A DNA stretch of 64,000 bases from Ulota crispa (lineage: Eukaryota > Streptophyta > Bryopsida > Orthotrichales > Orthotrichaceae). The translations under genes and the position numbers were made by a program. The notes below the pieces were generated by a model. It worked only from the letters and a program-made list of their open reading frames with translations, was not told the origin of the DNA and made no database searches. Of this stretch, positions 57,516 through 64,000 are shown in pieces (the stretch's first letter is position 1; each line of letters starts with the position of its first letter). The DNA lies in the NCBI GenBank assembly GCA_963920765.1, contig OY987251.1:932501-996500 (forward strand). The letters run 5' to 3'.

Positions 57516-58439
57516 TTAACTCCTGAAGGATTAAGCAGCTGTGTCTTTTGGCAACATAGCAATTTTGGGGAGGTACGTGTGATTGGAGATTCTCATATTT
57601 TAAGTTGAAATTTTAATAGAAGGTGGAGTCAAGGGAATATCTTTCTTATACACTAAATTTCATGACATTTGGAATCAAAAGTAAATATTTATGGCCTAAT
57701 ATGTTGCTTTTTTTAGGGTAGACAATCTAGGCAAACTTGAAAAAATCATTTTTTTCAAAAACAAAAATTTGGAATGGGTTTCTAGATGTACATGTATGTT
57801 GTATGCTTTGAATCATTCCATTTTGGTTAATGAGATGAAACTGATGAGGAGTTTTTGTTTGCAAACATATATGTATAATCTACTCTAAAATAAACTTTGA
57901 AGTCCTTTATTGTACTCCATTTTCAATATTTTGGAAAAAAAAACCTAAAGTATGTTGATTGTTTATTACAATATTACAACCACTAGTATTGGCATTTTTC
58001 ATTTTCTTACTTAACAATTTAGTGTTTTGAATCATTCTCTACTTCTTTCTACTTACTATTTTTTTCCCATGTGTTGTACAATTCCAAACAATTTGAGAGT
58101 TTTGAAGTATGTATCTAACTTGCCTTGAAGAATGAATCCATAGAGTTATAACTATTTTGAAAACTTTTAACATACAAATGTGAACTTGTGAAGTGCACCT
58201 GCCTAACTTTTTGGAAGGACAAGAAACAACTTTTTGTGAATTCAAACTCAAATATCTAACAATCCATATGGTGAAAATTTCTGAATTTTTTTTCACATCT
58301 TTTGAAACTAGTGTATGACAAAATCTCACGGTTACATGTGTCTAACAATGTTTGTTTTCTAAAATTTGGTACTTGTACTAGAAATGACAATTATGAAGCG
58401 GTTTTGGAAAATTTTTTGTCAAAAACCTTTAGGGGTGAA
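57516..58439. mobile_element. TTAA element, family D copy 2 (924 bp)
   Basis: TTAA precedes CTCCTGAAGG; the right end CCTTTAGGGG is followed by TGAA, a one-base decay of TTAA. The interior aligns with 32721-33651 (ACAACATTACAACCA-like and GAATCATT(C/T)TCTACTTC blocks). The frames at 58039-58511 are not preserved in copy 1. Confidence 0.82.
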
Positions 58440-58500
58440 GGCAATCTAAACATAATATTCATTGTAAACAATAAAGTAGTAGGCCAAATTATTAAGCTAT

Positions 58501-58597
58501 TTAACCCCTAAAGAACCACAGAGACAAAAATTGTCCCCACTCATACACGGGGGGCCGTGTATCCACAGTGACCCCCCCCCGAGCGCTTAAGAGTTAA
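58501..58597. mobile_element. TTAA element, family E copy 2 (97 bp)
   Basis: TTAA borders CCCCTAAAGAACC at the left and the inverse of CTCTTAAGCGCTC at the right. The core GACAAAAATTGTCCCC and the CCCCCCCC-rich right part match the 93-bp copy at 34939. Confidence 0.78.
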
Positions 58598-58699
58598 CCA
58601 TAGTTCCTTTGTAAAATTAGCATGATTACTTTGGAAAGTCCTCAACAGATATGAAGTGGTACAATGAGTTGGCTCAGTTACCATAACATTGTTAACCTA

Positions 58700-60071
58700 G
58701 CATCATACCCCCCCCCAGCCGTGGAGGGAGATTCCCCTCGGGATACCTAGGGGGAGAGTTTAGTTATAAATTCTGATACCTGATTGGTGCTAGTCTACAG
58801 TTATCTAATGGTATTCGCTGGGGAAATCCTCATATTGGGGGAGTAAAAGGGGACCCCCCAATGAAAGTTAACAATGTTATGATTGCACATACGTCAATGT
58901 GGGGCCAGGGAGGAAAAGCTCAAGTGTTTTCCCCAACAAGGGTAATAGTAATAATTTATCCCCTATTTTATTGTTGTTCAATTGTGTCCTACTTCAGGGA
59001 CCAAGACTAAAGCAGGGTGTCTAAATCCAAATACGAATTCCAAATTCTCAAATTCAATCTCCCCGTGGTAAATATCTGAACTCTCACATTTTGTAGCGGG
59101 TGAAAAAATTATGCTTTTCCACCCTCGCCCCGCATCGACGTATGTGCAGTAATACGAGCCCAACGAGTTGCCCCTTGAGAGAAGAAGGCAAGGCGAACTC
59201 CCTCAACGAAGGGGCAGGGGCGCAGGGGTGGATACCGGGGGACGAGAATGATCCAAAATTAGGCCCCAAAGTTCCACAGGATCTGGAGTCGACCCCCCAA
59301 ATATAGTGGACACCCGGCGAAATGCCCTGTCAAGTCAATCCCCCCGCCCAAAGGGGCGGGACCAAAGGAGCAGCGCGGGGAACGCGCCCGGCTTACCGAG
59401 AACGCTTCGTCCACAGTGTGTGCGTTGCTGCGACTGTCACACAAGTTTGCGTCGTCTCTCGCCAAGGCTACCTTCTTCTCTCTCCCGCCCTCAAATTCAA
59501 GTTCGGTGCAAGAATTTGCAGCTTTGGTTGCTTTGTTCTGAACAAAACGATCACTGGAACGAAAATTTTACCTGGTCGTACAGTGCTGCCTTCTTTAATT
59601 TGAAGCATTGGGGTTAATATCGTAGGATTTGAGTTCCGGCTGCTGCTTCTTGCTGTACTTTTGTGACGAGGCTTGATTCCTTGCATTGATGCCGTCAGGC
59701 CAGCTCTGATCGTTTCTGGAGCTAGCGAATGCATGCACTGATTACTTGCCAGGGATTGGGAGATGCATTGCAATTGAACGTCTAAGATCATCAAAGTGTA
59801 CCGACAGCAGTAGTCACAAGAAATGTTGATAGAAGTTTGTGTCTGGTCTATGAATTGTGCACTTGATGCAGTCAATTGATAGCTAGAGATTTGTTACGCG
59901 GAGAGCCCTGACTGGTCGGTTGTGGAGTTGGCGATCGTTGACAAAAGAGGTGGTCGTCATTTAGGCAGGGTCAAGATGAAGTTGCACGACAATCAAACAA
60001 ACGTCCATTGACAGAGTCTCTGTAACGATATTGTCGAGAAAGAATCTGGATACAGTGGATTTCAATTGCAG
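58700..60071 (+). promoter_or_regulatory. Upstream and leader region of the multi-UBL gene
   Basis: 58700-58900 is copy 2 of the repeat at 53560. 59001-59100 resembles the right arm of the foldback at 2498-2908. From about 59100 the DNA becomes GC-rich, including CCGCCCAAAGGGGCGGG-type sequence near 59345, and stays so through a probable 5' leader. A strong donor CAG|GTAAGT ends the leader exon at 60071. Open frames at 59306-59617 on both strands have no domain. Confidence 0.45.
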
Positions 60072-60461
60072 GTAAGTTATATGGCGTTTTATCAACCGAA
60101 TAGGAGTCGATTAGGCAATTGGATGAGTTCTTTTATGAATGTCGTGGTGTGCATTTTTTGAACTTGCGCATGCCGAAGGTGTTCGAGGCTTGCATTAATT
60201 ATTCCACGGTTGTAGCTTGCAGCTGTTTAGAAGAGCTGAATCATGTTGGAGTTGGCGTAGTCAGCTTTGAGTTGCACACTTTGTGCAGCGGATTTTACGG
60301 GAGAAAAATGTCAGCAACCGCACGTAGAAGAATCATTGCAGCTTGACATCTTCCTATGCAAATTGTCTTTCTGTTGATAGCGGTTTAATTTTATTTTGTG
60401 TTGCGTGGGAATGAATTGGTCATATGGATATTTCTCTAACATTGCATACATGTTTGTGTAG
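60072..60461 (+). other. Probable 5' leader intron of the multi-UBL gene
   Basis: A near-perfect donor (GTAAGT at 60072) and an acceptor after a T-rich tract (TTTGTGTAG ending 60461) frame 390 bp. Joining the exons gives no upstream in-frame ATG before a stop, so the intron lies in the untranslated leader. Confidence 0.6.
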
Positions 60462-60533
60462 AAGCGCAAGTTGATTGAAGTCACAGTAGCGCTACTGGAA
60501 TCCGAGCGTGGTCCATACTTTGCCAGCGTAGGA

Positions 60534-61613
60534 ATGTTGATCGAGGCGAGGGACTGGCAAAGCGATGCAGTGCGGTCCATCCAGATTGACGCCAGTCCTA
60601 AGAACACCGTGTATGCCGTGAAAAAGGCCATCGAGGGCGGGGAGTTAATCAACGCCAGCCTCCAACGCCTTACTTATGGCGGCCGTCTCCTCCAGGATGA
60701 GCGCGCGCTTGAGGATTATCACATCGACATCAGCTCCACGCTCCAAATGTGGTGGTGCAAATGTATGGCATGCCGCGCCATGGCGGCCGATCAAACATTC
60801 CACACCATGCGCATCTACATCAACACTCCGAGGGACAAGACCATCGCCCTAACGGTTTCCCGCAACGGCACCGTGTTCAGCGTCAAGACCAAGCTGCGCG
60901 ACGACGAAGGCTTGCCTGCCGTACGACAAAGGCTGATTTTCGACGACGAGGAACTCCTCAACGGGCGAACACTTAACGAGTACAACATCGCGAAGGACAG
61001 CGTATTGCGCATGGCGCCCATGGAGCCCGTGGGGCTCATGCCCGTGACGGTGTGCATTGCCATCTTGGACCGCACCGTCACTCTGGAGGTTCGGAAAACG
61101 GACACCATTCGCGACGTGAAGGCGATGCTGCAGCAAATGGAGGGCATTCCGCCGTACCATCAACGGCTCAAGCTCCGCTACGACTATGGCTTCTTCAACC
61201 GCGAATCGAACAACGCCGATTTACTGGACAGCCTCACCCTTGCCGAGTTGAACATAAACCGTGGCGATTCTTTCTTTTTGCTCCGACGCCAAAAGCACCC
61301 CGCGGACTGCCCGTGTTTCGAGTGTTGCGGCGCGTCGTTTCATTTCTTCGTGAAGACAGTGGCGGGGAAATCCATCGTGGTTGATTTGAAAAGCTTTCAC
61401 ACAGTGGAAGCCATTAAGAAGAAGGTGTACGAGAAGGAAGGGATTGCGATTCGTAAGCAGAAGTTGTTGCTCGAGGACGTCGAGCTGGATGACGACAAGT
61501 CGCTGTTTGAGTATCACATCGAGGTAGACTCCATTATCAGATTGGTGGTTGTTAGTGGCGGAAAATCCGGCTTCGATGGCTTCTTCTCCAGAGTCACTGG
61601 CTCAGGTAATTAG
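60534..61613 (+). CDS. Protein with four divergent ubiquitin-like domains
   Basis: From the first in-frame ATG (60534) the 359-residue protein has four beta-grasp ubiquitin-like domains at about 15-73, 90-161, 170-251 and 269-340. The second and fourth are closest to ubiquitin (EGLPAVRQRLIFDDEELLNG and FFVKTVAGKSIVVDL). Short linkers carry Cys clusters: CKCMAC (75-80) and CPCFECC (259-265). The last domain ends LVVVSGG followed by a 16-residue tail, so a diglycine is present but not terminal; the inner domains lack it. The frame is open 21 codons upstream but without an ATG. The gene is GC-rich compared with its surroundings. It may act as a fixed multi-UBL scaffold binding proteasome or ubiquitin-receptor proteins rather than a ubiquitin precursor; that is inference. 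The end TCAGGTAATTAG also resembles a splice donor, so a further exon is possible. Confidence 0.85.
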   Translation: MLIEARDWQSDAVRSIQIDASPKNTVYAVKKAIEGGELINASLQRLTYGGRLLQDERALEDYHIDISSTLQMWWCKCMACRAMAADQTFHTMRIYINTPRDKTIALTVSRNGTVFSVKTKLRDDEGLPAVRQRLIFDDEELLNGRTLNEYNIAKDSVLRMAPMEPVGLMPVTVCIAILDRTVTLEVRKTDTIRDVKAMLQQMEGIPPYHQRLKLRYDYGFFNRESNNADLLDSLTLAELNINRGDSFFLLRRQKHPADCPCFECCGASFHFFVKTVAGKSIVVDLKSFHTVEAIKKKVYEKEGIAIRKQKLLLEDVELDDDKSLFEYHIEVDSIIRLVVVSGGKSGFDGFFSRVTGSGN

Positions 61614-63344
61614 AATAATTCCACTGGAATTAATTATTACGTCGACAAGTGCTCAAGTTTTTGCTGGCAATAGTAGTTTCAATTATGTACCACAGTTAGC
61701 GTTTAGGGCATATGATCATGAGGAGCTCAAGCTTGAATGATCAAAGGGGTCATAGAAAAATCATGCCACAGTTTGGGTTGGACTGCATCTAAAATCTTCC
61801 GGTGAAATGGTAAATTTATTAGTTTAGGATCTGGAATAAAGTGGTCGCGTGCCAAGACTACGATTACCACTGCCAAGGTATCATTCATCCAGATCTCCGT
61901 GTCCATCATCTCTTTACAGTAAGTCTGCTGATAATGTGAGCCTGTTGTCATTGTTGTGTTTGGGCTTGCGAAGGACAATCGGCTCTCTTGCGAATTGCAA
62001 GGCATGCCAACCCGTACCACTTCCCGGCCCCTCAATGACCACGTACATAGGCCGCACATGCCAAACAAGGTTGCTTGAATGTGAAACCTGACCGTGGCAA
62101 GCAGGACTGGGTACAATAGCCTTTGTTGTAAATACATGCACATAAAGTTTTACTTTGAGCTTGGAATTTCGTTGAATCTGAAAGAGAGTCTAATCTATCC
62201 CTACTGTCGCAGCGAAGCAGATTCGTCATCTTTTTTTTGACGAATGATCTTCAAACTACTGTATGTTCTGCGGTTAAATGTATTTCGTGCATTGAAGAGG
62301 ATGCACGGTCAGTCCTTTGCTTGACATTGATGCACTCAATCAGTGCATAATGCTATAAATGTCAGTTGCATCGTCACTAAGTCTGTGCTTCCTCCTTCAC
62401 AAAAGAGAGCCGGGTAGACTGAAGCTCAAGCTTACGTTCTTACTCAGGGGTACTGGGGGCCCAAGGAACGGTGCAAGAGAGCCCTTCAAATCTTAGCAAT
62501 TCGTAACTTGGAAAAGAGACAAAGGAGATCCACTCCGTGTTGCTTCAAGAAGGGATTGCCTACTGTATTTATGTACTGCAATTCAGCTTGAAAGTTTGCC
62601 TTTCAACCGTCACAGCCTGTTACAATTTCCATTTCTAGTAAACAAACAACCTTCTCTAACGTGTAACTGATCAGAATTATATTTGGAGGGTGAGGACGGA
62701 TGCACTGGCAATTGTGAAAAGCAAAGTCCTTTTCATAGATTCGTTAAATAGATAGTTCGGTTAATATAGAATAAGTTACAGTCTATGCACCGGAAACCGA
62801 CACTACGCCGTCTAGAAGCCGCATATCAGCACTAGGGTGGAATTTGCAGGCTGTAATGCTATATATACAGTACAATGACTGGTTTTTAGATTCTTTTGGC
62901 TGGCTCTTTGTTCTCCGGCTCCCTGATGTCTCAAGAACCTTTTAGCGATTTGGCCCACCCCGTGAAAGTTTAAAAGGGTGTCACTTAAAAATGGTGTCAC
63001 TTGTTGATTAAAAGTAACATTTGGAGTAGTTCATCCAATTATGGATTATTTAGCAAATCTGCATTATCCATGGCGATTGGGAAATACTCCAATGTCATGC
63101 ACATCCTCTAGTCAGCCTTCCAGAAGAGTCTTTAGCTTTTTATGGGGCTAAAGTTCGGCATTTCTCATTTTCAACCAGTTTTTCACAGGCATGTACCAAA
63201 TGTTATCTACATTTGTACACGTACAATAATATACTATATAAATATATATTTGAAGATTTCGGTTAGTATTTTTTGCCACTTGGTTTCAAGTTCCAAGTAA
63301 TTATTTGCAATTTCAAGACAACACAAATAAATGCTGATTCTTCT
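61614..63344. other. 3' flank of the multi-UBL gene and intergenic DNA
   Basis: 61740-62230 is moderately GC-rich with frames on both strands (138 residues on minus, 80 on plus) that show no domain. It is probably the 3' untranslated region or degraded DNA. Nothing else is recognised. Confidence 0.4.
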
Positions 63345-64000
63345 AAACCCCAAAATGACCTTGGAAATTGGAAATTTGTAAGCTTTTAGGAATTTGCTCT
63401 AATTTGAACAAAAAACCAATATTTTGATAAGTTGTATTAATTCTTTTTGAATTGTAACCGTATAAAATCAAACTAGACATGTTAGAGAACACGTTAGAAA
63501 GGAAAACACAACAATCTCTTATGGATTGAAAGATTATAATGTTTGGTCATGAGGGTGTTAAAATTGTGAAAGTGATTTGAAGTCTTTCAAGCTTATTTTC
63601 ACATGTCAAATTTGAAAATTTGGTCACCAAAAAAACATGAGGTTAAAGGGCCTAATATGCATAACCCCAATCAAATAATGACTTCTCAAAACCTACTCTA
63701 CAATTTTTTTAAATGAATTTCTAATGTGATTCTTTTTCTCAAAGATCTAGTGTATTTGAGGCTCACTCCCAAGAGCCCTCAACACTACATAAAGTCAAGA
63801 TTGCAATGGACACTCATGCACAAATTTTTGAATAGAAAAATCATAATCAATCATTTGCAAAATTAGATTGTTAACGCTAATACTAAACTTTAAAAAGAAA
63901 ATTTCAAAAATTTAAATCACTCAAAATAACAAATTGGTAAGGTTTTATTTTACTTAAAAAATTAGTCGAGGACACATTCTATCCTCAGGGTCGTTTTGGG
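63345..64000. mobile_element. TTAA element, family B copy 2, cut by the window end
   Basis: TAAA (decayed TTAA) precedes CCCCAAAATGACC, and the window stops at GGTCGTTTTGGG, which in copy 1 (13606-14255) is followed by GTTAA. The interior aligns with copy 1 throughout. Both ends again carry CCCCAAAA. Confidence 0.85.

Noticed and set aside
60471-60533. Upstream extension of the multi-UBL frame before the first ATG
   Set aside because: No ATG is present in frame before a stop, even across the inferred leader splice; a non-ATG start is possible but unsupported.
60815-61517. Minus-strand frames of about 100 residues
   Set aside because: They are antisense to the GC-rich multi-UBL exon and lack any domain.

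Overview
This is nuclear DNA from a land plant or close streptophyte relative. It is AT-rich and crowded with repeats. The evidence is an MFT-type PEBP gene with the FT/TFL1 exon plan, a plant-specific RS2Z splicing factor (RRM, two CCHC knuckles, RS tail), telo-boxes ahead of a mitochondrial-protein gene, a plant-type Ty1/copia remnant, and a nuclear copy of mitochondrial nad6. Only MFT-type residues are seen in the PEBP gene, and the nad6 copy shows no obvious unedited codons. That fits a seedless plant such as a bryophyte, but this is inference.

Four host genes can be supported. An MFT-like gene (7800-9495, +) has five exons, one intron more than the usual plan. An RS2Z-type SR protein gene (39521-43013, -) has six coding exons. 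It is divergent from a small single-exon gene for a predicted mitochondrial coiled-coil protein (45150-45635, +), with about 2.1 kb between the two start codons. A protein with four divergent ubiquitin-like domains (60534-61613, +) has cysteine-rich linkers and a 5' leader intron. Broken genes are a subtilisin propeptide fragment (about 29915-30240) and the nad6 copy (about 31130-31600).

Most of the remainder is mobile DNA. 1438-4612 is a non-autonomous CACTA element holding a Mutator-like foldback, a 20-bp palindromic minisatellite and a tRNA-like head. 16.4-19.25 kb is a GC-rich island with a decayed pogo/CENP-B-type transposase; Emigrant-like MITEs (5002-5136, 47731-47835) and two long-TIR foldbacks of about 870 bp (19839-20708, 37216-38083) have matching CAGT-type ends and TA flanks. 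27205-29914 is a broken copia fossil. Mutator-like foldbacks with 9-bp duplications lie at 2498-2908, 51744-53083 and 53096-53410.

The most striking feature is about 20 complete or near-complete copies of a diverse set of elements, from 93 bp to nearly 1 kb, that share one architecture: TTAA, then CCCC(T)AAA..., an interior without coding capacity, ...TTT(A)GGGG, then TTAA. They cover roughly 18% of the window. Two interrupted-repeat comparisons (9762-11138 and 35750-36880) indicate that TTAA is the target duplication. TTAA targets with CCC-type ends are the signature of the piggyBac superfamily, which to my knowledge is known chiefly from animals, fungi and protists. No transposase for them is visible here, so the assignment is inference.
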